A stretch of 64,000 nt of DNA from Armigeres subalbatus (taxonomy: Eukaryota; Arthropoda; Insecta; Diptera; Culicidae): contig NC_085140.1 of assembly GCF_024139115.2 (NCBI RefSeq), positions 103,180,988 through 103,244,987 on the forward strand, in the 5' to 3' direction. Under the pieces are notes generated by a model that did no database searches, was not told the origin of the DNA, and saw nothing but the letters and a program-made list of their open reading frames with translations. Numbering within the stretch: position 1 is the stretch's first letter; every line of letters starts with the position of its first letter. This document shows positions 54,312 through 64,000 of the stretch, one piece after another. The position numbers were made by a program, and so were the translations under genes.

Positions 54312-56772
54312 CAGTGATCCCCAAAGTGCGGCCCGCGGGCCGCATGCGGCCCTCCAAGCCTTTTCCTGCGGCCCGCGAAGGTTTTCTGAGAATACACTAC
54401 ATCTAGCCCTTAATGGGCCATTATATGACAGGAAAGCATCTTTTCCTACATCTCGGTGTAGTCCGGAACCTATCAAGTTCACATCACTATGATGTTGAAG
54501 CACGATTTATATGTCGTGACCAGAATAGTAATCTTGTAATCTTGTAATATCAACGCACCCTCTGACCATAGCCTATCTGCGTTGTATTTAAATACCACTG
54601 AGCGATACGTCTACTGGGCAACACGTCCGGTGTGCACTGCACTAAGATCTCCTTAGATGCAACCGGACCGAGATCTTACTTAAGGCTCCCAAGGGTCCGT
54701 TATATATGCACTTGCTTTTCTAATCTACTTGAATATTTAAATTTACTAATGATATTGATTAGTGACAAGTAAATTCATTCATCGATCAGATTAGAACGAG
54801 CTCAGTGCAATTAAAATATAAACGCAATACTTATCTGCAATTCACAGAAGATGTTGGGATTGTCCTTGAAGTAATCACGTTGTGAACACAGACTTCCTGT
54901 ATTGACGGTGATTGTTATGAATATGAATACCACTGCTGATACCGGAACAATAAGATTTTCTTCATCACTGGTCGTCTGGAAAGAGGTAGATAAAAGAATT
55001 GGGCCGCTTTCACTCGCCGGCCCGCAAAACATTAGTAAGTAATTAATCTTACTACAAAGGCAAAAATACAGTTCTAATAATTCTGTCTTATTAATGGATA
55101 TCACACTTGCCCATCTGATACTCAACTTAACCAAAAACATATCCTCAATACTTAATAAAATGATAACTGTATATAGTTTCTATTATTGTCCATATATACC
55201 TACTATTCAATCTAGGATTCCAAATCGGATAAATTAATTCAGTTGCTAACTAAAAGCTTATCCTCAACGCTTTGGCTGTCAATAGTCTCCACAATATGAA
55301 CCTTAAAGGTTATAACTTTGTTCAATCCTACATCTGTTTATATTAAAACTCAATCCTAACTGCCCCGAGCACAGCCACTACATGCGACCCACAAGACCCC
55401 AATCGAGGACGGCCTACACTATACCGTTGTGAGCTTACACCCTCTCCTGGGCTGTGCGACGCTGAAAACATGCTCCTAACGTTTGATGCCTAAAAATAAA
55501 AATAATTAAACTAATTACACTAAATCTTACACTTTTGATCGAACCCGGCTGACATTCGCGTTAAACAATGTGTTCCATGAGTGCTGATCACTCATGATAA
55601 CGCCCCGAATCGGCGAATAAAATTCAGTTTAACGCAGAGTTTAAACCCTTTCTTGCGCTAAGTAATGCTGAAAAACTTCTAGGAATTTGATTCGTAGAAA
55701 CAAATTATACTGAAATTGGTGCGTGGCAAAATAAGTTATACTATTAGCTAATTTAGTTAAACCCTGACTACCCCACATTATACTGGCCCGTTTGGAGTCA
55801 TCCAGTGGCACTTGGTCTTAGCATTCGTTTTCTTTTTAAATTCTATAACAATTCACCACGCTTACCCCCATATTAGTAATATGTAGAACGAATGCTTGAC
55901 TATTACTATACTAAGTATAGTAAAAGACCGGAAGTAATAATTGGGCCAGCCACCACCTATATGTCGTGACCAGAATAGTTATAAATATAATTGTAATTCA
56001 TGAATTCCATTACTTCATACATAGATGATAAGTAGGTCGGCAGCCAATATACTTCGATGTTACCGCCCGGGGTTATGATAATGGAAAATTGACAATTAAT
56101 CGTAGATTTAAAGGGACTCAAGATTGAGCTACAGGTAAAAATAATGTTGTCCTACATTGTTGTCCTGATTGGATTCGGTTCAGATTACCGAAAGAATTCT
56201 CAAGAATCTCAAACGGATTCTGTAAGAATTCCAGATGGATTCTGTTTAGAATTTTTCTCTGTATCTCGGATAGTGCTCATAGTCCCAGAAGAGTTTTTTT
56301 AAAGGACTCCTCCGTTATTTGCAACGAAAAGTTATAGTGAACAATAAACCTCGAGCATGAAAAAAACAAGATCAAAATTATAGAATCGGTTGCCACGTGA
56401 TCATTTGGGAAAACAGATTAGAATGTTTTCTGCCAACTGAACCGAAAAGATGCTTTGGAAAAAAGAATTTCTCATGGCAAGTCCACGACTGCAAAAAAAC
56501 GGTACTATAGACTAAAAGCCAGCCACGGCGATAAAATCTGTAGAATGAAATGTCTTTACAACCTACATATTTTATTTGAAAAAAAGGATAAGGAATAAAA
56601 CATTGGTTTTTTTATGCCTTTATTTGCGTGTTTTTTTGAATTTTACATTTGGATCAAATATTCAATATTCCTAAATGAATTGAGAAACAAATCTTGTAAA
56701 TATACTGCGTCCCGCTTCAACAGCTCAAAACTTCTGTGCGGCCCTTGATAGTAAGCATGCTGGGGATCACTG
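54312..56772. mobile_element. hAT-type non-autonomous element
   Basis: Terminal inverted repeats CAGTGATCCCCA and perfect 8-bp duplications CCTTAGGC (54304-54311, 56773-56780) are diagnostic of hAT. Both subterminal regions are rich in GCGGCCC words. The 2461 bp hold no transposase frame. A 22-bp direct repeat (starting TATATGTCGTGACC) at about 54510-54531 and 55959-55980 inside it suggests a further insertion of about 1.45 kb, possibly a degraded LTR pair; GTATTTAAATACC at 54577 could be a promoter element of such an insert. Confidence 0.85.
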
Positions 56773-56924
56773 CCTTAGGCGATTGGACCGTGTTTATCAC
56801 ATTACCACTGATAGCTTAATGAGGTGGTAAAATTTTCGAGAATTTTTGCAAAGAAGCTCAAAATAGAGAAAATAGATGAAGGGGCTATAGACCCCCCCCC
56901 CGCGTCAGGGCTAGGTACCCCAAT

Positions 56925-57600
56925 GGGTAAGGCTGACAGCTTTTGACCTAATATGTCGTTTGATCAAACCAATCATTTGGCTGAAGCAGTGACGAGAAAT
57001 GTAAAAAAAAATGTTGTGGGATTGCAATTACTAATTTGCTAATAACTTTTTCAGAACTTATTAATAATTCGGATTTTTTTATTAACATTTAATGCTTAAA
57101 AGATCCTAGAACTTTGTCGAACAGATCATTGTTCTAAATACAAAATCTAAGCCATGAGAGCTAAATTAAAAAATAAGTCGTGGGATCACGCCGCCAATAT
57201 CAGATTTAGAAAAATGACCTATTAGAAAAAGTTATAGGGTCCTTCGAGGGCTGCATAGTACATGTTTATATAAAAAAACATAATTATAAATAATGTGTAA
57301 AACAAAGTTATTAGCAAATTAGTCTCATGACATAGAAATGGTATTTCTCGTCACTGGGCTGAAGCTCATCATCAAAGTTATTTAGCCGGAAATGCCATTG
57401 GGTTGAACAGTCCCTTTGGCTGAAAAAAAAATGGCCGGATAGCACAATTGGCTGAAATGGTCGTGTGGCATAAAGGGTAATTTGGACAAGATGGGCATTC
57501 GACCTAAAGTGTCGTTTTGCTGAACTAATAATTTTGCCAAAAAAGGCGTTTAGCCGCAAAGGTCATTTGACAGAAAATGCCGTTTGGTTGTTTTTTTTTT
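56925..57600. repeat. Degenerate ATTTGGCTGAA-type minisatellite
   Basis: Poorly kept units such as TCATTTGGCTGAA, AATTGGCTGAAATGGTC, GTGTGGCATAAAGGGTAATT and AAAGGTCATTTGACAGAAAA surround the hAT MITE. The unit type links this array to those at 6436, 10659, 12206 and 22246. Confidence 0.55.
56987..57356. mobile_element. hAT MITE with perfect 8-bp duplication
   Basis: 370 bp, inverted ends CAGTGACGAGAAAT, followed on both sides by an inverted ACTAATTTGCTAATAACTTT segment. The 8-bp duplication GGCTGAAG lies at 56979-56986 and 57357-57364, inside a minisatellite unit. Confidence 0.9.
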
Positions 57601-57839
57601 CAATTGTCTAAGACTTCCCATTTAAGTTGACTACGTTTAGGTCGTATCCGACGGCCGAACTTCCATCCACTGATTCCGCCATTATTTCGCTTGCAAAATC
57701 TATGTAGACCGATCGCCACGAAAATCGTCACAAGAATGAAAAGCTTCCTCCATCAAGAAAAAACTGAATCCCAAAGTTTCACTAGTTGTCTCTGTTTTAT
57801 TCCTTCTTCTTACTATATATAGAAGATCAAGGGATAGTA

Positions 57840-58289
57840 GGGAGAAGGAGTAATACATGTCATAAAAAACCAATGGAATTCGCCACTATATGGAAACTTG
57901 AGTTATGAAGTACCGCAACTATTGGAACAATGCACCAATAAGTCGAGTCAAGTACGAGACACTGAAGACGGCCTTACTGTTGAGGTCGAAATACGTATCT
58001 GTCAAGATACAATTAAGTGGTGGAATTCAATGGGATTGTATTAACTCGTCTTATGACAAGTGAAGACATTCCACTAAAAAGCTCAAAATAATTTTCTTAT
58101 CAATACACCAATAATTGGTGAATTGGTTTTATGTAGTAAGGCTGGATTCTGTGGCAACTTCAACACTTTTTATGCAAACAAAGCTTCCTAACTCACTCTC
58201 AAGGTAAGCAAAATGAAGTATAGGTTTAGTGCAAGGTATCATATAGCGTTGTAAGGTGCTTAGCTCCTCCACTATTGGATCTTTTATCC
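57840..58289. mobile_element. MITE family B-like copy, diverged
   Basis: TA flanks (57838-57839, 58290-58291). The right end read inward is GGATAAAAGATCCAATAGTG; the left end GGGAGAAGGAGTAATACAT is a weak match. The interior has GCCACTATATGG and CCGCAACTATTGGAACA words as in family B at 26385. Confidence 0.55.
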
Positions 58290-58524
58290 TATAGCTGTTT
58301 GTTGTCAATACTGATTACATTCTAGACTAGTTAACTTTGATTTTGACATTTTTTGACATGCAAAGGGAATATTTCAATCACTTAATTCCGAGTTGTTGTC
58401 TCTATCGAAGTAGGCGCTTACGTTTAACAAGTAGAGCGTGATAAAATGGGGGTCGGTTTTGGACCACCCCGACTTCTTTTGCAATATAACGCCATATTGC
58501 ACATATGTTCTAATCTAAGTAGTA

Positions 58525-58630
58525 GGGTAAATGATCTGATAGTGGAGCACGTTCCAACACTGTTAATTTTCCTAGAATTAAACAATATTTCATGTCGCTT
58601 ACCTTGGATATTCGAAAGCGTTCCGCATCT
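58525..58630. mobile_element. MITE family B left-end fragment
   Basis: GGGTAAATGATCTGATAGTG after TA (58523-58524) matches the family B terminus. No right end follows before the RTE copy begins near 58640. Confidence 0.5.
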
Positions 58631-60175
58631 ATTTTATTGGAAAATGGTTCCACCGCATGCATTCCTTGTATTCCGTCCTAAAATATCTACCTGTATACCT
58701 GGTTGGCTACAGCGTCGATGCACATATGCCTGACGTATTGTACAGCTCCATAATCGTCGGTCTTGGGAGATGTTCCTCCAGTTTCCCCGAACGTTTAGGG
58801 TCCCCAAGTCCGATTCCACCGCGCGCTGCCAGCGTGTTCGTGGCCTTCCACGAAGTCCCCGGCCTCTATCTGGTTCTCTGTTGAATATTGTTTTCGCTAT
58901 TCTTTCTTCCGACATTCGCACTAAGTGACCAGCCCACTGAATTCTGCCGTATTTTTTACGATTCACAATATTTTCTTCTTTGTATTCTTGATACAGTCCA
59001 TGATTCATGCGTCTGCGCCACACACCATTTCTAGTTTCCCTCCGTGTATTGTACGCAGTACTTTTCGCTAGAAACCACCGAAAGCTCTCCGGTCTGCCTC
59101 TTTTAACGTCCATGCTTCATGTCCATAAAGGGCTACTGGTAGAATCAGACTATTGTATAGAGCAAAATTCGTTTCCTTCTGCATGTTGCGGGACCTAAGA
59201 CACCTAAAGACCTAAGCGGTTACGTAATCTGCAAAAGGTCCTATTCGCAACAGCAATACGTCTTTTCACTTCACGGGAAACGTCATTGTCACAAGTCACA
59301 AGCGTTCGAAGGTAAACCAATTATTCAACAACTTCAAACGCATCCCCATCAAGCACTACCACAGCATAAACATCACTAGGTCTTCCTCTATCTCTTTCTG
59401 CCACCATGTACTTTGTCTTGATAGAGTTAATGGTTGACCCTATCCTCGTCGTCTGACTCTTTAGTGGGACAAAAAGCATCCACTACTGCCCTGCGACCGA
59501 TTCCTATGAGGTTGATATGTCGTCCGCAAAGCCCGTGCGATCGTGTGATGATATTGCCGTTCCTCTGACGCCAGATCTCCTAATGGCGCCCTCGAGTGCA
59601 ATGTTGAACAAGAAATTTGAAAGTGCATAGCCCTGCTTAGATCCGTCTGACACTTCGTCCGCAATCCGAATACTTGATTTCGAGCCATCCAGCTTTCCAC
59701 GTAACAGTCTTATAAGTTTCGATGGAAAACCATGTTCGGACATTATCTGCCACAGCTCATTTCTTTTTACTGAACCGTACGTTGCTTTGAAATCAATGAA
59801 CGGATGGTGAGTCTGCAAGTTGTACTCCCGGAATTTATCAAGGAACATCTGCAGGCTAAACATCTGATTCATCGTTGATCGGCCCTCACGAAAACCTGCC
59901 TGGTGTTCGCTAACTTCCCAAGCGGTCTCAGTCTGTTAAACAGGATACGCGACAGGATTTTGTACGCAGAGTTCAGAAGGGTGATCCCTCTGTAATTGGC
60001 ACACTCTAGTCTGTGCCCTTTTTTATAGATTGGGCATATGAGGCCATCCAACCAGCCGGCAGGTAGTTCTTCATCCTACCATATTTTCTGGAGAATGTGG
60101 TGGATTGATTGATGCAGCTGCTCACTTCCGTGTTTGAGAAGCTCGACCGGGATCTCGTCCTTCCCAGCAGCTTTA

Positions 60176-61244
60176 GGGGAAGGTGGGTAGACTTGATCCC
60201 TGGGGAGACTTGATCACCCCCTGTTTTATCGAGAACTAAAGTAGTTTTGTTCTAGCATATTTTTTTGTATAGATCCTCTAAACAAATGACCTTTATGTGG
60301 TGAGTTATTTTTTGGATTGACAACCTTATTTATTCTGCAGGGCGGTTTGTATGTTTTGACCTTCCCAAAGATTTTTTTATTGGCCACGCAAAATTCGAAC
60401 AACTTTTCATAAAAATGACCAAATGCTTTCGTTTTTCACAGCACAAAGCCATAAATATGCTTAATGATCTGTACTAATGAAAATGTCAACATTCCATCAA
60501 AGTTTTTTTATATTTAGATTTGAAGTTATTGCCTCGATATGGGGACACTTGATCCCCCGTTAGTAACCCATACAAAAATTTTGCGAAAAAATTCAAAAAA
60601 ATATAATTCTGTTCTCAGGCTTCTATTTTTTGTAGATTTGACAGATTTGATGAAAGGTTGACAGGAAAAAATATTTGTTGCGTAGATATCATAGAAAGGG
60701 GATCAAGTCTCCCCAAATTTTAAAATTGCATGTGATGTCGAATTTAATAACAAAAATCGTTCATGAATACGCACAGCAATTCGAAAATTCCGCGTATTTT
60801 GAAGGAAAAATATTTAAAAAATCTGAGGGCACCTTTCTAATTTTATCAAAGCAAGTACTTGGAGAGGGATCAATTTCCCCCGAATATTTTAAAAGTCGAT
60901 TTTTAACAGCACTCAAAAAATCGATTGTGTATCAATAACAACAATAATTTAAGGACTGTCATACATCAGTAAAGTAAAATACTATATTTCTCGCTTAACT
61001 TTTCAAAAGGTCCTAAGTAACATTTTTTTCATGAATTAATTTGAATACTGCAATCAATAGCTTTCATGTTGTTCTGTTGATTGCGCTATTCAAATTAATT
61101 CATGAAAAAAATGTTACTTAGGACCTTTTGAAAAGTTAAGCGAGATTTCTTAGAGAGTCTGTGTGGAAATCGCGTATGTTTATTTATTTTTGGCTGTGAT
61201 ACATCGGAAATCAGAAAAGGGGATCAAGTCTACCCAGTCTCCCC
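60176..61244. mobile_element. TA element with GATCAAGTCT-rich ends, nested in RTE copy 3
   Basis: 1069 bp, TA on both sides (60174-60175, 61245-61246). The ends are GGGGAAGGTGGGTAGACTTG and, inverted, GGGGAGACTGGGTAGACTTG. GGGGATCAAGTCTCCCC-type words recur internally. It contains a nearly perfect palindrome at 60990-61144. It lies between codons of the RTE motif ELKxxKAAGKD. Confidence 0.8.
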
Positions 61245-61566
61245 TACTGATTTTCAGCTCGTTTAGAGCCTTTTTTACCTCGTCCAGCATTGGTGGTTCC
61301 ACAGCTTGACCGTCGCCGACTATGTCCATCCTGCTCTTTAATACACCTTCATTTTCACCGTTCAATAAATCTTCGAAATGCTCCTTCCACATGGCTGCCA
61401 CCATAGTCTTGTCTGTCAGTAAATTCCCCTCTCGGTCATTGCACATGGCGGGCACTGGAGCAGTCCTATACCGCGCGTTATTGACAGTTGCGTAAGACCT
61501 CCGCATATCGTTTCTATCCATGTTCTCCTGCGCTTCAGCTATCACACTCTCTTCATGATTCTTTTT

Positions 61567-62418
61567 TTGCCTTTCTCGTACAACAAAGTTGTACCGAAAG
61601 GCTATCATTTCACTACGAAAACGAATTTTTTATAGAAGCCTCGGAGACCTATAGTGTTGTATACCAATCGACTCTGCTTGACGAGCTGAGCAAATGTCTG
61701 TCTGTCCGTGTGTATGTATGTGTGTATGTGTGTGTGTATGTGTGTGTGTATGTGTGTGCACAAAAGCTAAGAAAACCATTAGACAACTTTTCTTATAGTA
61801 ATCTTCAACCGATTTCCTCGCAACAAAGTGCATTCGACGGGGGACAAACCCTAGTTGATCACTATTGAATTTGATAACGATCGACCATTGCGAAAGTTAT
61901 TAAAATAAAAAACCCAACTTAATTCACCGAGTGGTGATACTGCCTTTCTCGCATTTAGCCAAGACACCAACCTTATATGGCGCTTATACAGTTTGATTCC
62001 ATTTTCTTAATAACTTTTAAACGCAATGGACAATCGTTATCAAATTCAATAGTGATCAACAAGGCTTTGTCCCCTGTCGAATGCAACTTGTTGCGAGAAA
62101 ATCGGTTAAGAATTACTATATGAAAAATTGGCTAATGTTTTTCGGTTTTCGTGTGCACACACACACACACATACACACGGACAGACAGACATTTGTTCAG
62201 TTCGACGAGCTGAGTCGATTGGTATATAACATCATGAGTCTCCGAGACTTCTATAAAAAGTTCGATTTTGGAGTGAAATGATAGCCTTTCGGTACAACTT
62301 TGTTGTGCGAGAAAGGCAAAAAGGTACATCGAACCATATTAACACCTTATATGGTTGGTGTCTTTGCTAAATGCGAGAAAGGCAGTATCACTACTCGGTG
62401 AATTAAGTTGGGTTTTTT
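61567..62418. mobile_element. Inverted pair of ~430-bp element copies nested in RTE copy 3
   Basis: Two inverted halves share TTGCCTTTCTCG, CAACAAAGTTGTACCGAAAG and GCTATCATTTCACT, then TATACCAATCGACT, TGTCTGTCTGTCCGTGTGTA, a (TG)n stretch and GAATTTGATAACGAT. ACCCAACTTAATTCACCGAG and CTGCCTTTCTCGCATTTAGC also occur in both. The + half is about 61567-61965 and the - half about 61968-62418. It splits the RTE linker coding region. No transposase is seen. Confidence 0.65.
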
Positions 62419-62939
62419 GCGGTGGATTCGTTTCTCTTCTGCCCTTGCTACACTACCGCTCTCTGTTGGAACGGGTACGACCCACTAGCACTCGACTCCT
62501 AGCAATAATTTTCACGTCCGTCATTCGCTGGCACTCCTCATCAAACCAACCATTTCCTTGGCGTCGTTGTGCAGTGCCCAACACTCCCAGCGCTGTTGTA
62601 GTCACAACCTCGGGGATATTTTCCCACAATCTGTTGACATCGCCAGATCCGGTGGCATCTCCTATCCGCTCGTCCAGCTTCTAGTGGAACTGTTCAGCTA
62701 CTCCTTCAAATGATAAGCGTTGGTAATTGAAACGCATCGTTCTGTTGCTTCGTGAATTCGTGACGCTAGAAAGTCGCACCCGAATTTTTGCAACTTCAAG
62801 ATAGTGATCCGAGTCGATGTTCGGACCTCTGAAGAACCTTACATCTATAACATCCGAGAAATGTCGTCCGTCGACCAGCACGTGGTCTATCTGTGAGCAA
62901 ATGTCTCCACTCGGATGTTGCCAGGTGTGTTTGCGGATA

Positions 62940-63080
62940 CACCCAATATTTTTTTTACACTGTTGGTATTCTTCAATTTTCCGGGTCACCTGAATTTTTT
63001 CAAGGGTTTAGCTCATAGTTTCATCAACGCTAAAGGTCGTAATCAACTAAAACCCACCCGTGTAAAAAAAAAACCGGGTG
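62940..63080. mobile_element. 141-bp MITE nested in RTE copy 3
   Basis: TA flanks (62938-62939, 63081-63082). The left end CACCCAATATTTTTTTTACA and the right end read inward CACCCGGTTTTTTTTTTACA pair. It interrupts the endonuclease coding region between YFARKN and KHTW. Confidence 0.75.
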
Positions 63081-63919
63081 TATTCTTACGTGCAAAGTAG
63101 GTACTGCTGATTACCATCCCTCTAACAGTAGCAAAGGTTACCAGTCGCAGACCATTATCGTTGGTAGCGTAATGAAGGCTTTCCGTATCAATGATCAAAC
63201 TTTCTCTTCCGATCTGCGCATTTGCATCCCTAACGACAATCTTTCCATCGTGTGTTGGGCACTCTCCGTAGGCCTTATCAAGACTCTTATAGAATTCATC
63301 CTTCACGTCATCAGCCTTATCGTTCGTTGGGACATAGATGCTGATCAGGCTATAGTTGAAGAACTTGCCCTTCATTCTCAAAACGCAAATGCGGTCGCTT
63401 ATCGGGCATCGGCTTCCACCGGATGGCACACTTCATCTGCTTCCCGATCGCCATGAAGCCAACTCCTCGTTCTGCTGTGTACTTGAATGAAGTGTTCGCT
63501 ATGGGATCCACTGCCCGGAATTCACGTTCTCCAGTCCTGGGCCACCGTATTTCCTGGATTGCTGCTACACTCACGCCGAGAATCTGCAGCTCACGAGCGA
63601 GGAGCCCCCAACACGTGCGGGTTCATTCAAAGTTCTCACGTTCCAAGATCCTTTATTGTCCTTTATTTGTTGCCAGGTCTGTTGCCGTTGAGTCAATACG
63701 TTTGCTCTACTTTCTTGGAAACGGTAAAATTTTCGGTATGCTATTTTACAAGGGTTGCGCTACATACATCGCGTTGAAGGGGCTGCCTTCTCGATGCTGA
63801 CACGATGCAACATGATGTGCACAGTTTTGTTTAGAGTCCCTCGCTGGCACTCGTATCCCGGCCAGCGCCACGAGGAGGTAGGTATAGGAGTTGCTGGATA
63901 AGAGGCTAAGGACCGCGAA

Positions 63920-64000
63920 ATGGGGTCTATTTTATTCCTTAAGGTACGCGAAGTACCAATGGTACGCTTTACCCAGCATTTGCAGTTCCTCCACTATTGG
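63920..64000. mobile_element. Probable family B-type MITE end cut by window edge
   Basis: The window ends with AGTTCCTCCACTATTGG, the subterminal sequence preceding the right terminus of family B copies (26866-26885, 58264-58289). The terminus itself lies outside. Confidence 0.5.

Larger units (their letters stand above)
58640..63680 (-). pseudogene. RTE-clade LINE copy 3, interrupted by three elements
   Basis: Minus strand, 5' to 3': endonuclease WNVRTLNEPARV and VAAIQEIRWPRTGEREFRAV (63480-63640), RICVLRMKGKFFNYSLISIY and DGKIVVRDANAQIGR (63100-63429), then after a nested MITE KHTWQHPSGDICSQIDHVLV and PNIDSDHYLEVAKIR (62690-62930). Linker GWFDEECQRMTD follows; after a second insertion MDRNDMRRSYATVNNARY. 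After a third, [47 protein letters not shown] (near 59510-59525), WRRRMNHGLYQ and GRIQWAGHLVRMSEERIAKT to about 58640. It is closer to RTE copy 1 than to the 30484 copy. It is inactive through frameshifts. Confidence 0.8.

Overview
The window reads as non-coding chromosomal DNA of a culicine mosquito, most likely Aedes. The evidence is: several tRNA-derived SINEs with the A and B boxes and 3' body I recognise as the Aedes Feilai family; RTE (JAM1-like), LOA/Lian-like, I-, L2/CR1- and R4/Dong-like LINE relics; many TA-flanked MITEs; and long minisatellites. No prokaryotic gene, rRNA, functional tRNA or CRISPR array is visible. I could not run similarity searches, so family names rest on motifs I recognise by eye.

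Host gene signal is weak. Two GC-rich segments have good splice-site context on the + strand: 1880-2325 (pyrimidine-rich acceptor, GTGAGT donor) and 19039-19562 (TTGCATTCCAG acceptor, GTAAGT donor). Neither has a convincing coding frame, so they could be 5'UTR exons of one gene separated by a TE-filled intron of about 16.7 kb. A possible initiator promoter lies near 40181.

Layout. 1-9735: an inverted pair of L2-like LINE 3' ends around a mariner relic, a LOA relic carrying a large snapback insertion (4332-5595), and a 1.4-kb purine tract. 9736-15560: RTE fragment, SINE, an unusual transposon-like unit (10651-12367) whose terminal inverted repeats are minisatellite arrays and which is flanked by a 9-bp duplication, then an R4/Dong relic split by a MITE and ending in a 23-bp array. 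16310-17455: a 24-bp satellite that switches strand. 17603-22245: SINE, hairpin MITE, candidate exon and mostly unique DNA. 22246-26000: GGCC-rich array, MITEs, a LOA 3' tail and a BEL/Pao gag scrap. 25990-29335: RTE copy 1 with a nested MITE and SINE. 30030-37480: a minus-strand LOA element with an intact ORF1, interrupted by a full-length RTE (30484-33738) with a 14-bp target duplication. 37560-39530: satellite and MITEs. 39531-42730: mostly unique DNA. 43840-49090: a four-level nest (I-clade LINE, DNA element, MITE, young RTE with an open 367-codon frame). 49427-51225: a 95-bp array with a 475-bp higher-order repeat. 51938-58630: hairpin MITE, a 1.4-kb TA element, a hAT element (54312-56772) and a hAT MITE, both with perfect 8-bp duplications. 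58640-63680: a minus-strand RTE copy broken by three insertions.

The elements do not form a pathway. Their interest is structural: nesting order, exact target duplications, satellite-bearing transposon ends and internal motif repetition in the MITEs. I found no evidence for a new enzymatic or defence system.
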